Source of the DNA: JBEVNX01 sp040507895
GTDB taxonomy: Bacteria > Desulfobacterota > Binatia > JACPRU01
DNA length: 26,092 bases
Direction of reading: 5' to 3'
NCBI GenBank assembly: GCA_040507895.1
Contig: JBEVNX010000085.1
Coordinates: forward strand, 1-26,092
Shown: positions 14,182 to 21,724 of the stretch, one piece after another
Layout of the letters: each line of letters begins with the position of its first letter
How positions within the stretch are numbered: the first letter of the stretch is position 1
Program-made: the position numbers and the translations under genes
Notes under the pieces: generated by a model
What the model was told of the DNA's origin: nothing
What the model saw: only the letters and a program-made list of their open reading frames with translations
Databases searched by the model: none

Positions 14182-16515
14182 ATGCAACGACGCGACCGGG
14201 CTCCACGCTCTCGGCGTTCGATCCGGAGCGTTCTGATGCGAGTCCTGGTCTTCGCGTTCGCGCTCGTCGCGGCCGTTGCCGGGGTGGTCTGCTTCCTGGT
14301 GCTGCGTGAACTGCGCAAGGATCTGCCACCCGTCGATCAATTAGCCGCTTATCGGCCCGCAGTCGCCACCCAGGTCTACGCCTCTGGTGGTGAGCTGGTC
14401 GGCGAGTTTTTCCTCGAAAAGCGCTACCTCGTGCAGCTCGACAAGATCCCGGTGATCGTCCGGCAGGCGTTCATCTCAGCCGAAGACTCCAACTTCTACC
14501 ACCACCGCGGCGTAGACGTCGGCAGCATCGCTCGAGCCTTGCTCAACAACCTCTTCGCTGGGGAGGTCGTTCAGGGAGGCAGCACGATCACGCAGCAGGT
14601 GGTCAAGTCGCTGCTCCTCACTCCCGAGCGGAGCTACGAGCGGAAGATCAAGGAGATGCTGCTGTCACTCAGGCTCGAGCAGCAGTTCACCAAAGACGAT
14701 ATCCTCTACCTTTACCTGAACCAGATCTATCTCGGGGCGGGCGCTTACGGTGTCGCAGCCGCTGCGCAGGTCTATTTCAACAAGGACGTGGAGGATCTGA
14801 CGCTGCCGGAGGCCGCGCTGCTTGCCGGGTTGCCGCAGGCGCCGAGCCGCACCTCTCCGATCCATCACGCGAAGCGCGCACGCGCGCGGGAGCTTTACGT
14901 TCTCTCTCGCATGGAGTCGGACGGCTACATCACGCGCGAGCAACACGAGAACGCCGCGCGCATTCCCGTCCACGTGGTGATGGGACAGCGGCGCCAGGCA
15001 TACGCCAACGCGCCCGAGTTCCTGGAGTATGTGCGCCGCTTGCTCGAAGACCGCTACGGCAATCGTGGCCCCTACGAGCTCGGCCTGAGGATCGAGACCT
15101 CCCTCGACCTGCGGATGCAGCAGACGGCCGAGCGAGCCGTCCGGTCCGGCCTGAAGGCCCTCGATCGCCGCCGCGGCTACCGCGGGGCGCTGCGGCGCCT
15201 TTCCGAGCGCGACGCGCAGACCTTCCTCGATCAGCAGGAGCGGACCCTCCCCAAAGGCGGCCCCCCGGTAGGCGCAAGCGTGGAGGCGCTGGTGGTTCGC
15301 ACCTCGGCGGATCACCTCCGCTTGCGCATCGGCGGATCGGAAGCGGTGCTGCCCGCGTCGGACCTTTCCTGGGCACGCGGCTGGACGCCTGCGAGCTTTC
15401 GCCCCGGCGACGTCGTGTGGGTGAAGATCGAGCAGCGCGCACCAGCGGGGCAATCGCTCGAAGTGTCTCTCGACCAAGAACCGGACACCGAAGGCGCGTT
15501 CTTGGCTCTCGACGCCAACACCGGTTATGTGCGCGCCATGGTCGGCGGCTACGACTATGCGCGAAGCCAGTTCAACCGCGCGGTACAGGCCTATCGACAG
15601 CCCGGATCCGCATTCAAGCCGCTCGTCTACGCCGCGGCCTTCGATCACGGCCTTACGCCCGCGTCCGTCATCGTCGACTCCCCGATCAGCTTCGAGGACG
15701 GTAGCGCCAAGGTCTGGAAGCCTGAGAACTACGAGCAGGGGTTTCGCGGGCCGACGCGGCTTCGCGAGGCGCTGGTGCATTCGATCAACGTGGTGACCGT
15801 AAAGGTGGCGCAGGACATCGGCCTCCGCTACCTGATCTCGTACTTGCCGCGGTTCGGCTTCGATCGGCCCTTCCCGCGCAACCTCTCTATAGCGCTCGGG
15901 AGCTCGGAGGTGACGCTCCTCGAGCTGGTGCGGGCCTACAACGCCTTCGCCACCGGCGGGAGGCTCTACGACGCGATCTTCATCACCAAAATCACAGACG
16001 CGGCGGGCGCCGTGATCGAAGAGCGCAAGCCTTACTACGAGCAGGCGCTCTCGCCGGAGACCGCGTACATGATCACGAGCATCCTGAAGAGCGTGATCGA
16101 CCGGGGCACGGGCCGTCGTGCGCGAACTCTGGCCCGGCCGGCCGCCGGCAAGACCGGCACGACGAACGACCAGATGGACGCATGGTTCATAGGGTACACG
16201 CCTGAGCTGGTCGCCGGCGCCTGGGTCGGATTCGACGAGAAGAGAACGCTCGGCAAGGAGGAGACCGGCGGCCGCGCGGCGGTACCGATCTGGCTCGAGT
16301 TCATGCAGGCCGCCACGGAGTCCATGCCGGTCACCGACTTCGCGATCCCCGAGGGCATCGCGTTCGTTAACATCGACCGCAAATCGGGATTGCGCGCCGC
16401 GCCCGGTGACGACGATGTCCTACTCGAGTGCTTCCGGCGAGGCAACGAGCCGCCCCAGATGCTGCAGCGCGCCCAGGGCCCCGCTCCAGACGATTTCTTC
16501 CGCGGCGACTTCTGA
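14182..16515 (+). CDS. mrcA: Penicillin-binding protein 1A (bifunctional transglycosylase/transpeptidase)
   Basis: This class A PBP polymerises and crosslinks peptidoglycan in the periplasm. A short basic cytoplasmic tail precedes a membrane anchor at about 19-41. The GT51 domain has EDSNFYHHRG (101-110, catalytic Glu101), GGSTITQQ (132-139) and RKIKE (154-158). An OB-like insert lies around residues 340-430. The transpeptidase domain has SAFK (476-479, acyl-enzyme Ser476), the SIN triad from 534 and KTGTT (657-661). All catalytic residues are present and 777 residues is normal for PBP1A. The start may be the ATG at 14182, giving a basic tail, or the ATG at 14236, which has a well-spaced GGAG. 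It is divergent from hpnG and convergent with the deacetylase-family gene. Confidence 0.96.
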   Translation: MQRRDRAPRSRRSIRSVLMRVLVFAFALVAAVAGVVCFLVLRELRKDLPPVDQLAAYRPAVATQVYASGGELVGEFFLEKRYLVQLDKIPVIVRQAFISAEDSNFYHHRGVDVGSIARALLNNLFAGEVVQGGSTITQQVVKSLLLTPERSYERKIKEMLLSLRLEQQFTKDDILYLYLNQIYLGAGAYGVAAAAQVYFNKDVEDLTLPEAALLAGLPQAPSRTSPIHHAKRARARELYVLSRMESDGYITREQHENAARIPVHVVMGQRRQAYANAPEFLEYVRRLLEDRYGNRGPYELGLRIETSLDLRMQQTAERAVRSGLKALDRRRGYRGALRRLSERDAQTFLDQQERTLPKGGPPVGASVEALVVRTSADHLRLRIGGSEAVLPASDLSWARGWTPASFRPGDVVWVKIEQRAPAGQSLEVSLDQEPDTEGAFLALDANTGYVRAMVGGYDYARSQFNRAVQAYRQPGSAFKPLVYAAAFDHGLTPASVIVDSPISFEDGSAKVWKPENYEQGFRGPTRLREALVHSINVVTVKVAQDIGLRYLISYLPRFGFDRPFPRNLSIALGSSEVTLLELVRAYNAFATGGRLYDAIFITKITDAAGAVIEERKPYYEQALSPETAYMITSILKSVIDRGTGRRARTLARPAAGKTGTTNDQMDAWFIGYTPELVAGAWVGFDEKRTLGKEETGGRAAVPIWLEFMQAATESMPVTDFAIPEGIAFVNIDRKSGLRAAPGDDDVLLECFRRGNEPPQMLQRAQGPAPDDFFRGDF

Positions 16516-16519
16516 CTTC

Positions 16520-16561
16520 GGCGAAGGACGGTCCCTACGGACCTCCTGGCCGGCTTTCGCC
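16520..16561. terminator. Possible hairpin terminator between convergent genes
   Basis: GGCGAA (16520-16525) pairs with TTCGCC (16556-16561), and an inner stem GGTCC/GGACC (16530-16543) has a 4-base loop. The two genes ending here converge across 54 bases. There is no clear T-tract, so the call is tentative. Confidence 0.35.
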
Positions 16562-16569
16562 ACACGGGA

Positions 16570-17592
16570 TCAAATTCGCCAGTAGTGCCGAGCGATCTCC
16601 AACGGCAGGCGCACGTCCGCGCGCTCACCCGGTGGCAGCGTCACGGCGTCGTTCAGGGTCGCGCCGCTCATTTCCCGGAGTACCACCGCCACCGACCGGG
16701 TGAGCGCCTCCAGATCGTACCCACCTTCGAGCACGGCGACGAAGCGGTTCTCACACACGTCCCGTGCCACCTGAAGGAGCAGGCGGGCAAGCCGGGCGAA
16801 TCCCTCTTCGGTCACGTCCATGCCTGCCAAGGGGTCCCGCCGGTGCGCGTCGAATCCGGCGGAGACGAGCACGAACTGGGGCTGGAATCGACGAGCGACC
16901 GGCTCGACGACGTCCACGAACGCCTGCACGTACTGGGCGTCGCCGTAACCCGCGGGAAACGGCAGGTTCAAGGTGAAGCCCTCGCCTTCTCCGGCGCCGA
17001 CCTCCCGAGCCGCGCCGGTGCCGGGATAGAAGGGATACTGATGCGACGAGACGAACAGCACGCGGGGGTCGCCGTAGAATGCGTGCTGTGTGCCGTTTCC
17101 GTGGTGCACGTCCCAGTCGACGACCAGCACCCGCTCGAGCCCGTGCGCCTCGCGTAGGTGCGCCGCGGCGACTGCAACGTTGTTGAACAGACAGAATCCC
17201 ATCGCGCGGTCCCGCTCGGCGTGGTGTCCCGGAGGGCGCACGAAGGCGAAGCCGTTGTCGATCCCACCCGCCATGACCTCATCGACGAGCGTCAGCACGC
17301 CACCGGCGGCCCGACGCGCCGCCGCGAAGGAGCCGGGCGAGGCGGGTGTGTCGGCGTCGAACGCGTACCGGGGGAAGTGCGCCGAGATTTCCACGGCTTC
17401 GACGTGCTGCGGAGCATGCACCCGGACGAGCTCCTGCACGGTCGCGTCGCGGGCCTCGAGATGCAATCGACCCGAAGCGGGATTCGCGTCCAACCAGCGG
17501 CCGATCGCGCGCAGCCGGTCCGCACGCTCCGGGTGGCCAGAACCGGTATCGTGGGCCAGGAAGCTCTGGTCGGTGACGATTCCCGTGCGCAT
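16570..17592 (-). CDS. Histone deacetylase-family (arginase-fold) zinc amidohydrolase
   Basis: Bacterial members of this family (AcuC, HDAH, acetylpolyamine amidohydrolases) hydrolyse acetyl-amides using zinc. The 340-residue protein has HPERADRL (20-27), RPPGHHAE with the His123-His124 pair, and FCLFNN. Zinc ligands Asp161 and His163 lie in WDVHHGNGTQ, and Asp248 in SAGFDAH. EGGYDL carries Tyr292, the transition-state tyrosine. All catalytic residues are intact. The ATG at 17592 is preceded by GGGAGAAGG, better than any upstream start in the longer open frame. It is divergent from the HNH gene with only 40 bases between starts. No acetyl-CoA synthetase or polyamine genes adjoin it, so the substrate (acetyl-lysine or acetylpolyamine) is undecided. 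Confidence 0.93.
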   Translation of the reverse strand: MRTGIVTDQSFLAHDTGSGHPERADRLRAIGRWLDANPASGRLHLEARDATVQELVRVHAPQHVEAVEISAHFPRYAFDADTPASPGSFAAARRAAGGVLTLVDEVMAGGIDNGFAFVRPPGHHAERDRAMGFCLFNNVAVAAAHLREAHGLERVLVVDWDVHHGNGTQHAFYGDPRVLFVSSHQYPFYPGTGAAREVGAGEGEGFTLNLPFPAGYGDAQYVQAFVDVVEPVARRFQPQFVLVSAGFDAHRRDPLAGMDVTEEGFARLARLLLQVARDVCENRFVAVLEGGYDLEALTRSVAVVLREMSGATLNDAVTLPPGERADVRLPLEIARHYWRI

Positions 17593-17632
17593 ACCCTTCT
17601 CCCGTCGATGTCTCTCGTATAGCCTCGGAATC

Positions 17633-17941
17633 GTGGGAGATCCATCGAGCTTCGCGCCAGCCGAGTCGTTCGTCGCCGGGGCCCAGGAAGAGCACATCCG
17701 ACACGAGCGCGCGCGGGCCCGGGAGCTCCGCCGCACCCAATGGTGGAAGCGCAGACGAGCGAGTGGAATCTGCCACTACTGCGGCGGGCGCTTCGCGCCA
17801 CAAGCGCTCACCATGGACCACGTGGTTCCGCTCGTGCGCGGCGGCCGCTCGACGAGGGGTAACGTCGTGCCGGCGTGCAAGACTTGCAATACCGACAAGA
17901 AGCACCGACTCGCCTGGGAGCGTGAGCTGCGCGACGCGTAG
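17633..17941 (+). CDS. Small HNH endonuclease-domain protein
   Basis: HNH proteins are metal-dependent DNA nucleases with roles from restriction to phage packaging. This one is about 102 residues. A helical, Arg-rich N-terminus is followed by the HNH fold: zinc pairs Cys47-Cys50 (CHYC) and Cys82-Cys85 (CKTC), the DHVVPL core with His63, GNVVPAC with Asn77, and NTDKKH with His91. It is complete for a stand-alone HNH. The start is uncertain; the GTG at 17633 is the first plausible codon after the divergent deacetylase-family start, and the frame is open further back only through that gene. No methylase or phage gene is nearby, so its cellular role cannot be inferred. Confidence 0.85.
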   Translation: MGDPSSFAPAESFVAGAQEEHIRHERARARELRRTQWWKRRRASGICHYCGGRFAPQALTMDHVVPLVRGGRSTRGNVVPACKTCNTDKKHRLAWERELRDA

Positions 17942-18006
17942 CGAAACCCCCATACTGTTTTGTGTTGCTCCGGCGGGCAACCGACGGCTAAAAAGGAATT
18001 ACCTCG

Positions 18007-18498
18007 ATGGCTGGCGGTGCGCAGGAAGATCGCGAGCGGCGGATCCCTGGCGTCGACGGTCGCCTGCAAGAGGTCGAGACGGGTAGCGAAGCCGCTACGC
18101 GATCATTGATCTCCTCAGCGACCGTCGAACGTCGTACGCGGCGTCGCGAGGAGCTCGAGCGAGAGGTGCACCGGCTGCGCCAAGAGCGCCGGCGTTTCGA
18201 GCGAGAACAGAATGTGGCTCGCTCGATCTTCGCCGGACAGGACGTCGACCGACATCTGTCGGACCTCGAGCGGCAGCTCCGCGTTGTCATCGCCGATCGG
18301 CGGCGCTGGACGAGCGATCTGGCCAAGAACCACCGTGACGCCGAGGAGGATTTGCTGGAGCTGACTCGCTTGAAGAGCGAGACGGATCGCCTCACTGCCG
18401 AATTGCTACGCTGTGCGTACATGCTCTCAGCGGGCGAGTCGAACAAGAACCCGCGGCTGCGCCGCATCTGGCACATGCTGCGCTTGTCCGGCACCTGA
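18007..18498 (+). CDS. Coiled-coil protein of unknown function
   Basis: This 163-residue protein belongs to no family I recognise. Residues of about 40-140 are dense in Arg, Glu and Leu with heptad spacing (EELEREVHRLRQERRRFERE, then DLERQLRVVIADRRRW), indicating one or two coiled-coil segments. No signal peptide, membrane segment or cysteine motif is visible, so it is probably cytoplasmic. An AAGGA sits 11 bases before the ATG. It follows the HNH gene by 65 bases and precedes thrC by 74 bases on the same strand, without overlap, so co-transcription is possible but not shown. The very long minus-strand open frame over this stretch and thrC is a composition shadow. Confidence 0.65.
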   Translation: MAGGAQEDRERRIPGVDGRLQEVETGSEAATRSLISSATVERRTRRREELEREVHRLRQERRRFEREQNVARSIFAGQDVDRHLSDLERQLRVVIADRRRWTSDLAKNHRDAEEDLLELTRLKSETDRLTAELLRCAYMLSAGESNKNPRLRRIWHMLRLSGT

Positions 18499-18572
18499 TC
18501 GAGCCCCGCGCTCTCGATTCCCCCCGAGTCGAGGCTGTTGACTGGCGGCGGGGGAGCGCCGACACTCGGCCG

Positions 18573-19913
18573 GTGAGCTACGAGGCGTGGTTCCAGTGCA
18601 TCAACGGCTGTAAGCAGCGGTTCTCGCTGTTCGAGGTCATCTATCGCTGCTCCCAGTGCGGCGATCTGCTCGACGTGGTGCACGACCTGGAGGCTCTGAA
18701 GGACCGCTCCGCTGCGGCGTGGATCAGCCTCTTCGAGGAGCGCATGCGGCGCAACACCTGGCCGTATGGATCGGGGGTTTGGGGCAAGAAGGAATGGGTG
18801 ATCCCCTTCCTGCGCGACGAGAACATCGTCTCCATGTACGAGGGCGGCAGCAACCTGTTCTGGGCGGAGCGTTATGGGAAGCAGGTGGGCGTCGAGGATC
18901 TCTGGGTGAAGCTTTGTGGCAACTCGCACACCGGGTCGTTCAAGGATCTGGGCATGACCGTGCTGGTCTCGGTGGTGAAGCAAATGATCGCCGAGCATCG
19001 CCCGATCCATGCGGTCGCTTGCGCCTCGACTGGCGACACCTCGGCGGCACTGGCCGCGTACTGCGCGGCGGCGGGGATCCCGGCGATCGTCTTGCTGCCG
19101 CGCAACAAGGTCTCGCCGGCCCAGCTGGTGCAACCTCTCGCCAACGGAGCGCTCGTGCTCTCGCTCGACACCGATTTCGACGGTTGCATGAAGATCGTTC
19201 AGGCCATCACCCGCGACAATACCATTTATCTCGCGAACTCGATGAATAGCTTGCGGATCGAAGGTCAGAAGACCGTGGCCATCGAGCTGGTCCAGCAGTT
19301 CGACTGGGAAGTGCCCGACTGGGTCGTGATCCCCGGGGGCAATCTCGGCAACGTGAGCGCGCTCGGGCGGGGCTTCTTGATGATGCGCGAGATCGGTCTC
19401 GTTCAGAGGCTGCCGCGCATCGCCGTGGCGCAGGCCGAAAACGCCAACCCGCTCTATCGCTCGTATCTCAAGGGCTTCCGCGAGTACGAGCCGGTCGCGG
19501 CGAAGAAGACGCTGGCCAGCGCGATCCAGATCGGCGACCCGGTGAGTCTCAAGCGCGCGGTCCGCGTCCTGCAACAGTTCGACGGCGTCGTGGAGCAGGC
19601 GAGCGAGCGGGAGCTCGCCGACGAAGCCGCGCGCGCTGACCGGACCGGCATGTTCAACTGCCCACACACCGGTGTAGCGCTCGCCGCGTTCAAAAAGCTG
19701 GTCGACCGCGGGGTCATCGCCAAGAGCTCGAGGGTGGTCGTCATATCGACCGCGCACGGCCTCAAGTTCGCCGACCAGAAGGCCGCCTACCACATGGGGC
19801 AACTCGCCGAGGTGCAGCCGCACTCCCCGAATTTGCCCGTCGAGCTTCCCGCCGACGCCGAGCGAGTCAAAGACGTGATTCGCGCGTACGCGGATCGGGT
19901 GGCCGCCGCCTGA
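18573..19913 (+). CDS. thrC: Threonine synthase
   Basis: Threonine synthase converts O-phosphohomoserine to threonine using PLP. The 446-residue protein opens with a zinc-ribbon-like region (Cys9, Cys13, Cys26, Cys29). HTGSFKDLGM follows with the PLP lysine Lys124, then ACASTGDTSAALAAY, the substrate loop, and the PLP-phosphate-type glycine loop IPGGNLGNVSA. Next come EGQKTVAIE and the late NCPHTGVALAA and STAHGLKF motifs. The start is the GTG at 18573, with a GGGGAG about 16 bases upstream, farther than ideal and in the loop of a small hairpin (18546-18561). Other threonine-pathway genes (hom, thrB) are not in the window. Confidence 0.94.
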   Translation: MSYEAWFQCINGCKQRFSLFEVIYRCSQCGDLLDVVHDLEALKDRSAAAWISLFEERMRRNTWPYGSGVWGKKEWVIPFLRDENIVSMYEGGSNLFWAERYGKQVGVEDLWVKLCGNSHTGSFKDLGMTVLVSVVKQMIAEHRPIHAVACASTGDTSAALAAYCAAAGIPAIVLLPRNKVSPAQLVQPLANGALVLSLDTDFDGCMKIVQAITRDNTIYLANSMNSLRIEGQKTVAIELVQQFDWEVPDWVVIPGGNLGNVSALGRGFLMMREIGLVQRLPRIAVAQAENANPLYRSYLKGFREYEPVAAKKTLASAIQIGDPVSLKRAVRVLQQFDGVVEQASERELADEAARADRTGMFNCPHTGVALAAFKKLVDRGVIAKSSRVVVISTAHGLKFADQKAAYHMGQLAEVQPHSPNLPVELPADAERVKDVIRAYADRVAAA

Positions 19914-19932
19914 CGAACGACCGGTCGCGCGG

Positions 19933-20379
19933 CTAGTGCGGGGGCGGCGTCGCCGCCTCGGGCATCGTGAACTCGTTCGAGCCCTGGGTGTTTCCTGTAC
20001 ACTCGGCAATGTACTGGTGCCCCGGCAGCAACGGAGCCGGAGGCTTGCCGGCGGGATGCGACTGCAGGAATCCCCGCGGCACCCGGCCATAACGAACCTC
20101 CGCGACCGGGGAATCGGGTACGACACTGACCACCCGCCAAATCTCCTCTGGGTACGGCTGTCGATTGGCGTCACTCGGCGCCGTCGCTTCGTACACCGCG
20201 CACTCGTTGATCGGCACCGGCTCGTAGTGTTGCTCGAAGCGTCCGAAGCTCTTGAGGAGGAGGAGCCGTACGGGCCGCGCCTGCATGTCGACGTAGAGAT
20301 AGTCTGGCTTCTGCGCCGAGCATCCGGCGAGAGCGGCGAGAACCGCCGCCCCGACTCCCGCGACAGAGACTGTTCGCAT
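19933..20379 (-). CDS. Putative small lipoprotein
   Basis: This 148-residue protein has a clear lipoprotein signal: a positive N-terminus (MRT), a hydrophobic run of about 14 residues and the lipobox LAGC with Cys20 as the lipidated residue. The mature part is predicted to be envelope-anchored and soluble. It contains a second cysteine (NECAVYEA) and another near the C-terminus (AECTGN), which could form a disulphide, and ends in a Pro-rich tail. I do not recognise its family. It converges on thrC (19-base gap) and is divergent from the CoA-transferase gene across 133 bases. Confidence 0.75.
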   Translation of the reverse strand: MRTVSVAGVGAAVLAALAGCSAQKPDYLYVDMQARPVRLLLLKSFGRFEQHYEPVPINECAVYEATAPSDANRQPYPEEIWRVVSVVPDSPVAEVRYGRVPRGFLQSHPAGKPPAPLLPGHQYIAECTGNTQGSNEFTMPEAATPPPH

Positions 20380-20512
20380 CTCGATTTCGCTCCGTCCCTT
20401 GTATACAGAGTGCCCTCGAGCCGATGAAGGATCGATCCGTCGTCAGCGTGGTGGCGGAGCACCCGCGAATCAGATGAGCGGCTAGCTCTTTTTGCGATTG
20501 GAGGAACCCGTC

Positions 20513-21724
20513 ATGCCGATGCCCCTCGAAGGGATCCGTGTTCTCGATTGGACGATCTGGCAGCAGGGGCCGGTCTGCTCGGCGATTCTCGGAGACCTGG
20601 GCGCAGACGTCATCAAAATCGAGGAGCGTGTCGCCGGCGACCCCGGCCGCGGAATGCTGCGACTGGCCGGCCTCGAGACAGGCGACCGGCCGAACTTTTA
20701 CTTCACCGCCAACAACCGCAACAAGCGCGGCATGACCCTGGACCTCAAGAAGCCACGAGCGCGCGAGATCGTCTACGACCTGGCAAAGCGCTCCGACGTG
20801 TTCGTTCAGAACTTCCGCAATGGAGTTGCCGATCGGCTCGGCATCGGTTACGCCGACCTGAAGAAGCACAATCCGAAGATCATTTACGCCAACGCCAACG
20901 GTTACGGACCACTCGGCCCGGACGGCTCCTCCCCCTCGTACGACTACTTGGGGCAAGCCCGATCCGGGATCATGATGGCCGCGGGCGAGCCCGACACGCC
21001 GCCTTGCGCGGTGGCCGGAGGGATCGCCGACCAGATGGGAGCGACCATGCTCGCCTTTGCCGTCGTCACCGCGCTCTGCGCTCGCGAGCGGTTCGGCATT
21101 GGCCAGGAAGTGCATGCGTCGTTGTTGTCGAGCATGATGTTTCTGCAAGGGCTGAATCTCTCGGCACGCCTCATGCTCGGCAGCCACATGCCGCGCGCGT
21201 CGCGCACGATGACGTTCAATCCGTTGTGGAATCACTATCGATGCGCCGATGACCGCTGGATCGCGCTCGGCATGCTGCAAGCCGACCGCTACTGGAAGGA
21301 CTTCTGCCACGCTCTCGGGGCACACGACCTCGCCGAGGACGCCCGCTTTCAGGACACACCGACGCGTCTGGCGAACGTACGCGAGGCCATCGCGGGCCTC
21401 GCTGCCACGTTCGAGAAGAAGCCGCTCGCCGAATGGATCGCGATTCTCAAAGTGGCGGGGGATTTCATCTTCGCGCAGGTTCAGAGCGTGGACGACCTTC
21501 CGAACGATCCGCAGGTCAAAGCCAACGACTACGTCGTCGATTTCGATCACCCGGCGTTCGGTACGATCCAGATGGTCGGCATGCCGTTTCGATTGTCGCA
21601 AACCCCGGGCAGCATCCGGCGTGCGGCTCCCGAGTTCGGTCAGCACACCGAGGAGATTCTCACGCAGCTGCTCGGGTATTCGTGGGACGACTTGGCCGCG
21701 CTGCGGGAGAAGGAAGTGATCTAG
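20513..21724 (+). CDS. CaiB/BaiF family (type III) CoA-transferase
   Basis: Class III CoA-transferases move CoA between carboxylic acids through an aspartyl-CoA thioester and work as interlocked dimers. This 403-residue protein starts with PLEGIRVLDWT and has LGDLGADVIKIE (26-37), NRNKRGMTLDLK and FVQNFRNGVADRLGIGY. The catalytic aspartate is Asp144 in SPSYDYLGQARSGIM. The ATG at 20513 has GGAGG 8 bases upstream; an in-frame TTG at 20492 is less likely. Its TAG shares a base with the hemD GTG. No dehydrogenase or acyl-CoA gene adjoins it, so the substrates (carnitine, oxalate, 2-methylacyl-CoA racemisation, others) are unknown. Confidence 0.93.
   Translation: MPMPLEGIRVLDWTIWQQGPVCSAILGDLGADVIKIEERVAGDPGRGMLRLAGLETGDRPNFYFTANNRNKRGMTLDLKKPRAREIVYDLAKRSDVFVQNFRNGVADRLGIGYADLKKHNPKIIYANANGYGPLGPDGSSPSYDYLGQARSGIMMAAGEPDTPPCAVAGGIADQMGATMLAFAVVTALCARERFGIGQEVHASLLSSMMFLQGLNLSARLMLGSHMPRASRTMTFNPLWNHYRCADDRWIALGMLQADRYWKDFCHALGAHDLAEDARFQDTPTRLANVREAIAGLAATFEKKPLAEWIAILKVAGDFIFAQVQSVDDLPNDPQVKANDYVVDFDHPAFGTIQMVGMPFRLSQTPGSIRRAAPEFGQHTEEILTQLLGYSWDDLAALREKEVI

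Noticed and set aside
14665..15780. 371-codon minus-strand open frame inside the PBP1A region
   Set aside because: It is a shadow of the transglycosylase/transpeptidase gene.
9560..17941. New defence island, suggested by the sirtuin, HNH nuclease and broken genes
   Set aside because: The sirtuin is a plain CobB type without a fused defence domain, the HNH gene is far away in another unit, and the neighbours are housekeeping genes. No mobile element or integrase is present.
17942..18006. Possible riboswitch-like leader with a GTTGC/GCAAC stem before the coiled-coil gene
   Set aside because: The stem is only 5 bp, no known aptamer core is recognisable and the gap is 65 bases.
17988..20462. 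Very long (824-codon) minus-strand open frame opposite the coiled-coil gene and thrC
   Set aside because: It is antisense to thrC, which has full catalytic motifs. Its product is low-complexity, rich in Arg, Ser and His, with no domain; high GC keeps stops rare.
20171..21646. 491-codon minus-strand open frame opposite the CoA-transferase
   Set aside because: It is antisense to a complete CaiB-family gene and has no recognisable motifs.
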